64,000 nt of DNA from Oxyruncus cristatus (lineage: Eukaryota; Chordata; Aves; Passeriformes; Cotingidae). Below the pieces are notes generated by a model. That model was not told the DNA's origin. It was given only the letters and a program-made list of their open reading frames with translations, and made no database searches. The stretch's first letter is position 1; the number at the start of each line of letters is the position of its first letter. The translations under genes were made by a program, and so were the position numbers. The DNA is taken from positions 1,010,975 through 1,074,974 of the forward strand of contig VXAY01003218.1 in the NCBI GenBank assembly GCA_013399855.1, in the 5' to 3' direction. Below, piece after piece: positions 37,060-49,237 of this stretch.

Positions 37060-37168
37060 CTGGATGGGGCTTGAAGCAACCTGGTCTAGTGGAAGGAGTC
37101 CCTGTCCATGGCAGGGGATGGAATGAAATGGTCCTTAAGGTCCTTTCCAACCCAAAGCATTCCATAAC
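37060..37168 (+). mobile_element. CR1 LINE 3' fragment
   Basis: CTGGATGGGGCTTGAAGCAAC to CCCAAAGCATTCCATAACT. A second CR1 tail within 230 bases of the previous one, same orientation. Confidence 0.88.
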
Positions 37169-40100
37169 TCACAACTTAGTCTTCAGGGCCATATCTTCCC
37201 ACTCTTACCAAGAATGCTGAATTTTGCTATACAATGCACAATTCCAGGATGAAGGATAAACCTGCACAAGCAGGCACGAAAATACACATCAGTAAATATC
37301 AGTAAATACGGCCCAGTGATCAAGCCAACTTCCTGAAACACGCAAGAGCACCAGTGTGCAGGTCCTCACACAGGACAGCATGGAACAGATACCCAAATTT
37401 CCTTGCCTCTGAATAATAATTTCAGTGATGCTTTGGACCAGCTGTGACTTTTTAAGGTATAATCTTCTGTCCTGCTGTTTCTCTAGGGCTAATCCAACAA
37501 TGGGCAGGGTGCCACGGTTATTGCGCCTTATATGTTTTGCATGGAGTTGATAAGCTGCAATGAATATGGATAGTGATGACACACTGGACCTTCACAGTGA
37601 TGGGAAGTTATGCATTTTAGCCTTAAACACTTTTCATTCAGCTTGTACACATCTGTCACTGGCTGTGAAATTGCTTCAGCAGAGTTAAGTTTTGCCTGTG
37701 TGGGTTGTAGGGTAGGTACGTTTAGTGCTTTGCCATTTGGTTGATCACAGGATGGGTAAAAATTTTGGGGATGAATCTTTTTAAACCAACACTAAACTTG
37801 ATCAGGTTTGAAGTATTGAAGATGATATGTAACATCATGTTCAGTGTTCTGCTAAAGAGCCTCCTTCCTTCCGAAACTCACGCTCTCTGGGCACACGATC
37901 GTTGGATCAAAGAGTAATGGAGCAATTAAGCAACTGCTTAATTACCTTGAGGAGACCAGGCTCCCCCAGAGCACCCCTGAAGCAGCGTCTCACAAGTCTA
38001 TAGATCTCTCAGCTGAGATATAACACTCAATCCACAGCACTTCCAGAGGTCACACGTGAACCAGGCTCCGTTATGGGTATATTTAATTGGCTCTGCCCGA
38101 GAGCCTGCAGAGGAGGCTGCGGCGGTTTCCTCGCGGCACGTCTGTGAGCTGTGCGAGCAGACACCGTGGAGAAAACACTGTTCACTGCTGTGCATTTGAA
38201 AGGTGTTAACTCAGAGGTGAATTCAGGCTCTGCTCAGAGTAGCATATCTTCCATCAAATGTGGCAGAGAAGCTTTTCGTAACGCACAGTCACATGGAATA
38301 TGCAAGTCAAGCTCCAGGAGTCTGGAGAGATAAACGGTGGAAAAATTCATGAGCCATAAACTGGATTGCTATTCTGTCTTGTCATTTAGCAGATGAAAAT
38401 GCGCCAAATTCCAGAAGCTTTATATCCAAGAACAGATGTTGGTATGTGCACTGAATGGGAAACCTCCCTGTCTAATTACAGCTAGGGTAAAAACAAGGTG
38501 AGAACTGAATAGTTTACTTAATGATAATTTTCTATACTTGGTACTACCAGATTCCCAAGATTCCCCAAGCATCTCACAAACATTACCTAATTGAAGGCTG
38601 TAATTTCCCTTTTAAGATAGGGAAATGCTGTGTTTTAATGGCAAAGCTTGTGTCCTAAGCATCTTAAAAAGATACCATGAGAAACGTGAACCAAGTCAGG
38701 AACAGATATAAATGATCCTATTTCTATTCTGCTTGAAAACAAAACCATCCTCTCTAGGATAAGAAATCCATGTTAGATTTTAGGCTGATGTAACATCTGC
38801 ACTGCAGTCATCAATGATAAAGGAATAAATTTAAAGCAAAAATACCACCGGAATCAAGAAAATACTTCCCCACATTTTCTCCTATGAAATCTTGATCTTT
38901 GATGGTTTTTTTACCTTTACTCTCCCTAAAAGTTCCTTATTTAAACACCTGTTTTTATTATATCCCAAAGGTTGGATTGTATACTAAAGGGCAACCTGAT
39001 GGAGCTCTTCCATCCCACAAAGTGACTTCCTGAGTGAGCAGGACCAGGAGAAGCACCTCCTGCCCACCAAAGGAGTGGAATCTGTCTCCACTGCCTCTGT
39101 GGCTTCCCTTGTGGCAGCATGACATCAGGAAAGAGGTCCAAGCTTCCTCAGGCGCTGGACCCACGAGGCAGCCAGTGAAAGCACTGGGAGCTGTAGTACC
39201 CAAAAAGTGCAGCCACAGCCACTACACTGCCCTCTTTTGTGTTGGCCTCCAGCTGTGGTTCAGGAGGGAAAGAGGAGGAGGTTCATCTCCACAATCACTT
39301 CTTCATTATCTCCCTGCAGAGGGACTGTAATGGAACCCTGATGTGCCCCAGCCACGATCACTCTCAACACCGTGGGCACACCATGTAATGAGCTCCAGTG
39401 GTTGTTAGTCTAACACGTGGTCCTTAACCACAGAGGTGACAGGCTGCAAATGTATCATCGGGGGGACTGAGAAAATCTTTGCCATCTTCTTGGCTACTTC
39501 TCCTTCTTTGCACATGAGACGTGCCAAGGCACCAGTTTCTTTGACATGCTGCATAACAGCACCTGACTGGCCCCTTTGCTTCAGACACCCCTGTGTGTGC
39601 TCTGCCACGGCCTCAGACACACAGTTTGTTATCAAACAGAAGCACTTAAGTGAAATGTGTGTGAAATCCATTGGGAGAGATGACTAACCGTCCAAAACTA
39701 CCTTAGAAGACTTCCCCAAGGGAAGGAGCCATTCTAAGACCGCTGACTTTGTAGGCAGGATAACAAGGTGCTGTTGACAAAGACAGCTGCAAATGGAATA
39801 GAACTGTCCTGCATAAATAATAATTATCTACTGCTAGGGGAAACTGTTAATCATTGTTGTCTGAAAGTCAAAATCAGGTTGCAGAGAGTAGTCCCAAAAA
39901 GATGCGTCACAAGATAAAAACAGCCCTTTTCTCAGGACAGACTGTTGGCTGAATCCTTTCTATCTAAGTAACACAAAAATGTTATCCTTAAGAGTTATTT
40001 CCAAAAGGTTGGGAGGAGGTCTTAAAATCGAGCTGCAGAAGATACTCCTAGAGAATCACAGCTGTTCAGGCTGGAGACCCAAAAATGACATTTTGATAAA

Positions 40101-40218
40101 ATAGCCCTAAAAAGAAAGTTAGAGTTGGTTGTGCTTTAGCTACTACCCTGATTCTGAGGGACTGGCAAGAAGCACTGAAAACCCACAAACAGGAGAGTGG
40201 ATTTTAATAGGTTCTTAA

Positions 40219-40414
40219 TCACAGAGTCAGGCTGGAAGGGACCTCAACAGATCATCTGGTCCAACCTCTCATGGGAGAGGGAGTCTAATGGGATTATCTA
40301 ACACCTCATGCCATTGCATCCTGAGAACTCTCAGCAGCAGAGACTCCACCACACCCTGGGGAGGTTGTTCCAGTGAATGGTTGTTCTTGCTATAAAAAAT
40401 ACCCTTCCTATATC
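40219..40414 (-). mobile_element. CR1 LINE 3' fragment, older subtype
   Basis: CACAGAGTCAGGCTGGAAGGG, ATCATCTGGTCCAACCTC, and CCTGGGGAGGTTGTTCCAGTG to AATACCCTTCCTATATC. It is a diverged subtype, different from the GGTTTGGGTTGG class. Confidence 0.8.
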
Positions 40415-41038
40415 AAGAGGAGATGACAGGTATGGTGGGGCGGGGAGACAGTATATGAAGTGCTGCTTCACATATGAACTGAATGTTCTGGGGAAGAGAT
40501 AAAAATAGCATTTGTGGTCACTTATCAAAGAAAGAAATCAAATAAAACCTCTTATTTTTGTAATTGCAGAAAGTATAGATGACAGTCTGAACTACTCGTG
40601 AAGGAAGAAAAGTAAGGCAAAGGTACATTTCAGTAGCAGATGCTGGTAAAATGGTATCATTTTATCTCTATCTTTCAAAGGTTTTGAGAATCAAAATATA
40701 ATCAGGCTTCTGAGTGCACAACCTAATGCAGGAGGAGGTTTGGCTGGCTGCCTTCCTCACTCCTTGTTTTCTTCCCAATTATGTTTTATTGTCATTCAAC
40801 ATGTAAACAACATTCACTTGAATACTCATTGAATACCAGTGCTCATAAAACACCAAACTGTAAGTAACATTCATCATTCTGCCCTGCTTGGTTGCAAATA
40901 ATTTATAAATGTCTGGCTTTTTCACAGAGTTGAATCTGATACATAATCTGAGGCACTTTCCTGCAATAAAACGTTCTCATGATGCATTAAGGGTGACATG
41001 GCAAAGTTCAGTGGATCTCCACTTCCATTGTAAGTATG

Positions 41039-41087
41039 CGTATATATACATATATATATATATATACATATATGGATATATATACAC
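41039..41087. repeat. (TA)n microsatellite
   Basis: About 50 bases of TATATA with CA and GGATA interruptions, in the intergenic region upstream of NIBAN1. Confidence 0.92.
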
Positions 41088-44000
41088 TTATCCCATAGTA
41101 AGGCTTAGCCAGACATTAGCCTTGCTACAAGTCTAGAATTTCCATCCTCAATACCCGAACAGGACACATCTTGTCCCTCAAAAAAATAAATACTTTTGAG
41201 TGGAAAGGTGGAGAACTTGGGGTAAAAACTCTCTTTTCTTTGTTGTCAAAGGGCGAGGCAAGGTCATGAAAGCTTCCCTGTAACGGGGATCACAAGCTAT
41301 CTGTCAGTGGACACCTGGGATTAAAGACACCAGGTAAGCATAAGAACACTGCTTAGCCAGAATTCCTCCTCAAAAATTAGGAGAACGGCACACTGCATGG
41401 TAAACTCTGCTCTTTTCTTTCCTATGCATAAGTGTGCCTTAGGTTCCAAGTTCACATGGAGTCCAACCAAATGCTTGGAAGTCTATATTGAGCAAGTTAT
41501 AATGTTTATAATCAAATACACAAGCTGTTAGTACTTAGGCCATATTACCAAGTTGCATGTCAAGGCTGCTTTTAAAACGGATTCTAGAACTAATTTATTA
41601 CAAACAAACAGATTGATGCAAGTACAGCTCTAGGCAGTGGCTGTGGAGAAGGGAAAGAGCTCTGCATACCTTGAGTACTTAACCCAAAAAAATTCTCTGA
41701 AACCAGTGACTCCACAACAACAAGGGACTTTGCCTTAACTTTGAAATCATCATCTTCCAGCCCTGTGGTGAAAAGTTCCCCTGGACTTCTCCCCTCCCTG
41801 GTTTTCCTTCAGGAGTGCTGTTGTCCCTGTCACCTGCTGTGTCAGGACCCTGAGGAGGGCACTGCTTTAGTTTGCTCCCTTGATGTCAGCCTTGTGACTC
41901 TTTGAAGTCACGGGCCATGCACTTGGGACAGGAATGAAATTCTTAATAGGGATGCAAAAATCAGAAACTTTCAGATGTGGCTCTGGATTTTATTTCCTAT
42001 AAAGAAAGGCATCCAAGAGCTGAGAATCACCTTCAGCTGTTGCATACTCCATTTGCCTGTCCCAGTGGCCAAGAAATTACATGGGTTTGTATATATGTAA
42101 ATTGAAATAAAATACATGTGTTGAACTTTTCTTGTTTCCTAAATACTCCAATCATATTTGGTAAATTCAAAGACCATTTCCTTCTCTGCTTAGTCACTAG
42201 TTATAAAATGTGGTAAGTGACACAGCTAGAGGTGCTCATTCCTGCTCAGCTGCCATTAGAGGCTGTATTTTAATTAGTTAGGACATTCATGCCAAAGCAA
42301 CTAATGCACAGGCCTTTACAGATTCATTGTGAAGATCCCTCGGTGCCAAACACGACACGGTGGATTTGTTCCCTCAGGCAGAAATCGGGGTGGTGCACAG
42401 GAACCAGTAAATAAAGCACAGCTCAGGGCCCTTCCCACTGCCCCGTTCTCACACAAGAGCAAACACGGAGCACAGCTCAACCTATTGATCTCAGCAGAAA
42501 ATCCAGGAGGAAAATCCATCTGTTGGAGATCCAGTGGATTCTTTACTGCTTCAAATAGACAGCCACACCTGCCTGGGAAAGACAAAAACTTTCCCAAGTG
42601 CTGGAAATGAGTTTATGGGGTGGGATTTGCAGCCTGGTAACCGAGGAAGGCTAAGACATCGCACTGTCACTGAACAGACTTCAGTGCAGCAAGACACTAA
42701 TCTAGCAATTAGACCTGTCATTTTCCCTCCTTAACCAAGGAAATCATAGTGACTCTTCTTAGAGGAGCAAGAAATCCTACTTCCATTTGATTAACAAAGA
42801 TGTGACCAAAACTTTCCTCCCAAGTGAGCTGATGTTCCTGCACTATTAACTACCCTGCAGAAGGACAGCAGGCACAGGCTGCAGAAGCTAAATGATCCTG
42901 CAGACATGATTAATGAAGGAGAGGACTAAATCCCCACCACATCTGGATTTGCTTCTTCTGGCCACAGATGGTTTTGGTTGCTTTTTCGTCCGAGTATATT
43001 CATTAAGACTAAGCACAGGCTTTAAACACAGCCTTCCTGTTCCAAGGCTCCATTTTCCATGGAGAAGCTTCTTGTAAGGAGCCTGTCCAAGAAGGCATAT
43101 GTAGCAAATGAAAGGGGTTTTGCTAAGCCATCTTGCACACTGAATGAGCTGCAAGAGTTCAAAAGGAGATGCACAAAGGAAAACTGAAGAGTTTGGATTT
43201 TTGATGTATTTTCCCCCCTCTGAAGTGATTAGCTTGTCTGCTTCATCTTCCTTCCAGATAATTTTATAAAAACCTTAGCACCCCAAGGGTTTAAACTCAC
43301 AGTAAATGGATCCCAAAATGTTCACAAGTTTTTCTGTTCATTAAGTTTGGCTGTTGAGAGCGTAAGTCCGTCCAGCCATCCAAGCCTGGCTTCTGGCACC
43401 ACGGGACACGACGTGCTAATCTGTCAGTGGGTGAGGTACCTGCTGATCCTGTAATCCTGTTAGCATCCTGCTCCTCTCCAGATCAGCTGCACTCACACAA
43501 GAATTTGCCCGGGCAAAAGGAGGCCATCACCTCCTGGGCAGCACCAGCACGTCCAGGAGGCATCTCACAGCCAAGCAGAGAGCAAGAACCTTACCAGTTA
43601 ACAACTACTGTGATTATTTGGGTGATAACATCTGGGCACAGGGTTTCTCATTGTCCTTTAGGACAACAAATGTAATTAACTGGTATATTATGACCTCTGC
43701 ACTGATTTTCTCATCCTTGCTGCTCTATTTACTAACATGGGTAACAATAATCTGCTTTTCCAGCATGTTACCTGGTTGGGGTTCTCTCCTGCTCTTTAAA
43801 TATACCACAGAAGAAAGAGCAGTGGCCTTGTTTGTATAATAGTGATCTACTTAGAACTGATAAACTTTCTCAAATCACTAGTAATTCTGGTTTTTTTCAA
43901 AGCAATTTAGGTGTCAGTGTTTATTTGGCTTTTATAGGAAAGCATAATACTTATTTTTAAAAACTGTTTGATATCTGACAGATCCACCACTGCAAGTGCA

Positions 44001-44340
44001 GCTGTTTTGCTGTGCAGTATTGAACACACTGGCATGTTTACTGCATTAAAAGGGTCCTCAAAAAAGAGATTATTTTATTGCTTTTTTGATGATGTTTAGC
44101 AGAGACCTGTATTCTCCTGGTTACCTGTGCAGTTCAACTTTACCAGATTGTTTTTTAACCACAGTCGGTTGCACTGATGTTTGTAAGTGAAATGCAACCA
44201 TTGCTTTTCCTTCCTTTTCTATTCCATAATTAGGTTAGTATTTCCTTAGGCACTGGATCCTCATTTGCCTGACGTGAGAGAAAATAACAACATTCTTCTG
44301 TTATTGTTTTGAAACATGACCATCAGAAGCATTATGACAG

Positions 44341-44526
44341 ATCACAGGAAAATCCAGTTTGGAAGGGGCTTCTGGAGACCATCTGCTCCAAACTTCTGCT
44401 GGAAGCAGGGCCATTGAGTTAGGCTGTCCAGGGCTCTGTCAGGCCAAGCCTTGAATATTTCCAGTGAGGGGAAATTTTACCACTTCCCAGGCAACTTAGT
44501 CCACTGTTTAATTGTTCTCACAGAGG
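44341..44526 (-). mobile_element. CR1 LINE 3' fragment, older subtype
   Basis: TCCAGTTTGGAAGGGGCTTCTGG, TCTGCTCCAAACTTCTGCTG, then CAGGCCAAGCCTTGAATATTTCC and CCAGGCAACTTAGTCC. This subtype is known from many birds. The edges are approximate. Confidence 0.78.
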
Positions 44527-45122
44527 TTTTTTTGTTTTTTTGTTGTTTTTTTTTTTACTTAAACCCAGACAGAATTTCTGCTTGAGGCGAGTTGTTCGTA
44601 TGAGCCTTAATGCGTTTTCCCTTGATGTGTTTAGATGCACAAATTAGCTCTTGCCCATCTGAAGAACCAAGAGAAGAAGAACCAACCAGCAGTGGCCTTG
44701 TTTTATTTCTGATGTCACACTGGATGTTCCTTTGCACAGCCCCTGTAACTACTGCATAGAACTGGGGGGCTTCCAGGACTCTGTTATTACCAGAGAATGC
44801 AGGAACAGAGAAGTGGGCAGTGGGCTGAAACCAAGGCTGTTAGTGTCCTGTAACAGCCCCTCACCCATTTTAAAACGAAGGGTTTTGAGGGTTTTTTCTG
44901 TATAATGTAATTGAGCTGTGAAGGTCCCAGCCACGGGACTCGCATTTTGAGCACGTGGAGGGACTGAAAGCAGTGTGCGCAAACCAAACCTTGCAGTCCT
45001 GCCAAAAATTACCTGTTACTTGGCATGCTGCCCAGAATTAAAATCTTGCAAAAATTTAATCTCTCACTTTTCTCTGCTATTTCTGTAGCTATTTAAAGCC
45101 CTGCCAATAAAATGAAGGAGGG

Positions 45123-45145
45123 AAAAAAAAAAAAAAAAGAAAAAA
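45123..45145. repeat. Poly-A tract
   Basis: Sixteen A residues, then GAAAAAA. No retrocopy is recognised on either side. Confidence 0.9.
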
Positions 45146-45537
45146 GAGACGATAAAAATGTTCAGATTACGGGCTAAACACACATAATGGTCTGGCTACG
45201 GCTCCCTTCTCCTTCCCCAAGTACTTGAAAGAATAACAAGAGGAAATTCTAAAAAGAACCAGCAATCTAAACAAAGGTGGTGAGGTCAAACTCTCCCTTG
45301 CTCCTCCTTCCTTCTTTTTATCGCTGGTGGCCACTTGGCCACTTGCTGGTCCCAGCTCAAGGCACTGGTTGCATTGTTAAGCCATGGACAAAACAATAAA
45401 CCACAAAAAAAGGTTTGGGGGAGGGCTCAGTGATAGCTTGAGCTGTTCCAGAGTTTTGTCTTGTGCAAAATGAAAATGCTCTGAAAACAAAGAAAAATAA
45501 ACCAGAAAACAAGGAAAAATAGACCCAAGTTCATGTA

Positions 45538-45920
45538 GAATCCCAGAATCCCAGAATGGTTTGGGCTGGGAGAGACCTTAAAGCTCATCTCATTCCAAGC
45601 CCCTGCCATGGGTAGGAACACCTCGAACACTACCAGGGTTGTGGAGAATTTCTTCGCATCTCTCCCCGCCCTCTGGCAGTGGGAAGCCATTCCCTGTGTC
45701 CTGTCCCTCCACTCCTTGTCCCCAGTCCCTCTCCAGCTCTCCTGGAGCCCCTTTAGGCCCTGCAAGGGGCTCTCAGGTCTCCCGGGAGCCTTCTCCAGGT
45801 GAACCCCCCCAGCTCTCCCAGCCTGGCTCCAGATCAACTCAGTGGCCTCCTCTGGACTTGTTCCAACAGCTCCACTTGTGCTGGGGTCCCAGAGCTGGAT
45901 GCAGCCCTGCAGGTGGGGTC
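45538..45920 (-). mobile_element. CR1 LINE 3' fragment (~380 bp)
   Basis: GAATCCCAGAATCCCAGAATGG through GGCAGTGGGAAGCCATTCCC, CTCTCAGGTCTCCCGGGAGCC and GGGGTCCCAGAGCTGGATGCAG. It reaches the conserved end of the CR1 ORF2 frame. Long antisense ORFs here are artefacts. Confidence 0.92.
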
Positions 45921-46988
45921 CATGAAGTACCAGCCCCAACTGTGGCCACCATGGATGACATTTCATCACTAGAGTGAGTTACACAGGCGACAGCTCTGTC
46001 TGTATTTAGGTTTAGGAGAGGGAGGAAAAGCTGCTTTGAGGAAGCACGTTCTGTTTGGGGACAGGAGGGGTAGAAGTAGCTGCCACTCCATGCAGTTCCC
46101 CTAACTGCTGGCTGTGCCATGGCAAAAGGAGTGAGGAGATCCTGTCTGACAGGGCTCCAGTGTCCTGTCTCCTGAATGTTTCTCCTGTGTGCAAGGAGCC
46201 CTGTACTGCTACAGCCCTGAAAACAAACACAGCCCAACTTGTAACCTCGGTGTGTGTTGCCTCATTCCATATTGTGGGAATGCAGGCAGCCAACACTCAC
46301 TGGATCAATGGAGAGTCTTTGTAAGGGAATTTTCCAGTTTAACAAGGAACTAGTCCACTGTAGGGACTGGTATCCAGGGCTGTAACTGAGACACTGGTGC
46401 AACACAATAATAAGGGAAGCTGAACAGTTCTTATTGACTTTGCTCTCACACATCTACTTAGAGAGGCATGACAAAGATTATGCTCCTGACTGATCAAAGG
46501 CTGGAGATGCCGACATGAGTGATAGGAATGAGATTTTCAGTCCATGTTCATATATCCTGCCTGTTGCCACGAATGTGGAATGCACTAGCTACCAAAACCA
46601 TGGATGCTCAGTTACCCACCCTAACTCTCCGAGGTTATGCAAAATATAACCTCGGCCAAAACTTTAAGGTGGCTGTTCTCTTCCCTTTTTATTGAGCTAT
46701 TTCACACCAAAAGTTACTCCTTGCTGTCTGGCGCCCTCTCCTGTACATTCGCTTGTGTTGGATGTTCTGGTGACAGAGAATCCCCCGCATCCTCATCCTC
46801 CGGTAAAGGCTTCCCGTACAAAAGTCCCTCCCGCCCTAGCACACCTCCCTGTTTTTCAGATCCCCAAGTTGTGACCACTCGTTACATTCCAGGAGGCTCC
46901 CAGGCAATCTCAGCTTAGCTCATGAAGAGTTGTCAGGCAATTAGTTTTCTTTACAAATCAGAATCATTCCAAGCATCCTCAACTTAAG

Positions 46989-47440
46989 AATCATGGAATC
47001 CCAGAATGGTTTGGGTTGGAAGGGACATTAAAACTCACCTTTTTCCACCCCCTGCCATTGGTAGGGACACCTTCCACTATTCCAGGTTGCTCCAAGCCTT
47101 GTCCAACCTGCCCTTGGACACTTCCAGGGATGGGGCAGTCACAGTTTCTCTGGGCAACCTGTGCCAGGGCCTCCCCACCCTCACAGGGAAGAATTTCTTC
47201 CCAATATCCCACCTAACCCTGCCCTCTGGCAGTGGAAAGCCATTCCCCCTTGTCCTGTCCTCCAGGCCCTTTTCCAAAGTCCCTCTCCAGCTCTTGGAGC
47301 CCCCCTTTAGGCACTGGAAGGGGCTCTCAGGTCTCCCTGGAGCCTTCTCTTCTCCAGGTGAACTCCCCCAGCTCTCCCAGCCTTTCCTCACAGGAGAGGT
47401 GCTCCATCCCTCCGATCCTCTTCATGGCCCCATCACACCA
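46989..47440 (-). mobile_element. CR1 LINE 3' fragment (~450 bp)
   Basis: AATCATGGAATCCCAGAATGG to CGATCCTCTTCATGGCCCC. It holds the whole 3' UTR-like region and the last part of the ORF2 frame. Its inner edge leads into a pyrimidine-rich AG at 47467-47468 discussed separately. Confidence 0.92.
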
Positions 47441-47728
47441 CCTTCAGCCTTCTTGCTGCTCCCCGTAGTGAGGGAGCAATAGCTCTGTGCCTCCGCAGAG
47501 GCAACACAAAGCTGACAGATGTGGTGCCTCTGCTCCAGCTGGCAATGTTCTGCACAGAAGGCCCATTGTAACTGCAGCACGGGGAGTTCAGAGAGGGGGG
47601 ACTCGACCTCTGCCTCTGCCAGCAGGAGCTCAGCTCCTCCACCTCAGGTTATCACAGTCTCAAACAGCAGCTCTGAGACTGAACGTTTGCTCCAGGTACG
47701 TGTTCTCTCGCCTTGGTGTGAGAATGAG

Positions 47729-47740
47729 CCCCCCCCCCCC
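47729..47740. repeat. Poly-C tract
   Basis: Twelve C residues between GAG and TTTATTTG. Such runs are prone to length error in assemblies. Confidence 0.9.
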
Positions 47741-49116
47741 TTTATTTGTAGATAAAAATCTATGGCCCCAATTCCCACCAAAGACAGGGAATGGGGCACA
47801 AACCCTGAGGAGTTTAAGAATTCCTAGAAGAGGAAGCAATATGGGGCTAGCACTTAATCACCACGTTTCTACATCCTCCTTTCATGGGCTGATTGCCAAA
47901 CCACTTTCTCTCCTGTTTCCTTCCTCCTCGTTGGCTTTTTTACACTCTGTCAAGCAGTTCACACTGCTTCCTCATCCCCACTCAGTGTTCCAAGACTTCA
48001 TCATATTTTCCAAGTTTATCATCAAAAAGCTGCCAGAAACTGAGAAATTATGTCTTAGAGAACAACACAGGCAATGCTTTGACTTTTGGCCAATGCCCTG
48101 CTGCAACATTTCTGGTATTTGATCTGTACATTTTAGAAGGCTTTCTACTTGTAGGTTGGGGATGAGAAGTAGATGCCTGTTCTCAGTAAAAATTCATAGA
48201 TACTGGCTATTCATTTTCTGTAGGTGCCTTGGAAAAATCCTTCTGGACAGGGTGGCCTGTTTGACTATTCTCTGATCAATGGCTACACAATACCACTGTA
48301 AACTATTTCACAGGAAAATACATTAAAAATTTGGTTTCAGCTGCTTTGTGGAAACAGCTGTGGACTCTCATTGTCCAAGAATTCCTTTATCACTGATTTC
48401 TTGTTTTCTCTGTAACTGTTCCTGCTGGAGGTTGAGTGTTCAGGACCAGGACATGTGCTAAGCCTGGAAGTTTGTGAAACCTCTTCCTCCACTTGTGCTG
48501 TGGATTTCGGTCCCCCCTCCCCACGCACACCAAGCCACCAGACTTCTGCAAAACAAACCACTGAAACCAGTAGGAAAAGGAACCCTGGAAGTCTCATGAA
48601 TTGAAACTGCCTTGTGGAAGATTTACTTCAGCATACTGGTTCCTGCAACACAGCAGGGAGTTCTGTAAAGCATACAGAAGTATGTAACAAAGCTTCCAAA
48701 AATGCCTGCTGTTTTATGGTAGTAAAATTTTTGGTGTCTATTGATAGTTTCATCCCACCATCCCTTAGCTTGGAACTCCTGTTAAACAGTACTATTTAAA
48801 TTGCTTCCAAGGCTTGTTTTAAACTTGCTTGGACAGGAAGTGTGGTGTATTGTTGCTAAATTATGACCAAAAAACCTGATTTTTATGACTCGTGAAAAAA
48901 AATAAAAAGACATCAACTTTCTTCCACCTGCCTCCACTAATGTCAAGGTGTTTCAGAATCTTTAGCTTTGACCTTTGAGAAAATGAAGTTTTCAAAGTTC
49001 CTCATGTTCTTTTTGAAAGTGGGGATGATTTATGCATCTTAATTGTGTAGACACTACAGAATCAGTACCTGAAGAGAATCACTACATTCTATTTCCTTCC
49101 TTCTCAATTTTTTTAT

Positions 49117-49237
49117 TCCCTGGAAGTGTCCAAGACCAGCTTGGACAGGGCTTGGAGCACCCTGGGATAGTGGGAGGGGGTGGGACTGGATGGGCTTTAA
49201 GGTCCCTCGCAACCCAAACCTTTCCGTGATTCTATGA
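49117..49237 (+). mobile_element. CR1 LINE 3' fragment
   Basis: TCCCTGGAAGTGTCCAAGACC to TTTCCGTGATTCTATGA. A short internal deletion removes the usual GTGTCCCTGCCCATGGC segment between GGGATAGTGG and GAGGGGGTGGG. Confidence 0.9.

Larger units (their letters stand above)
36839..45537. other. Intergenic DNA upstream of NIBAN1, part 1
   Basis: Apart from the CR1 pieces at 37060, 40219 and 44341 and the TA repeat at 41.04 kb, nothing is recognised. ORFs are short and have no familiar protein pattern. A tandem ATCAGTAAATA-type duplication lies near 37288-37308. Confidence 0.65.

Noticed and set aside
45427..47482. Several 90-180-codon ORFs
   Set aside because: They overlap CR1 fragments in both orientations and share the same CR1-derived words, so they are repeat translations.
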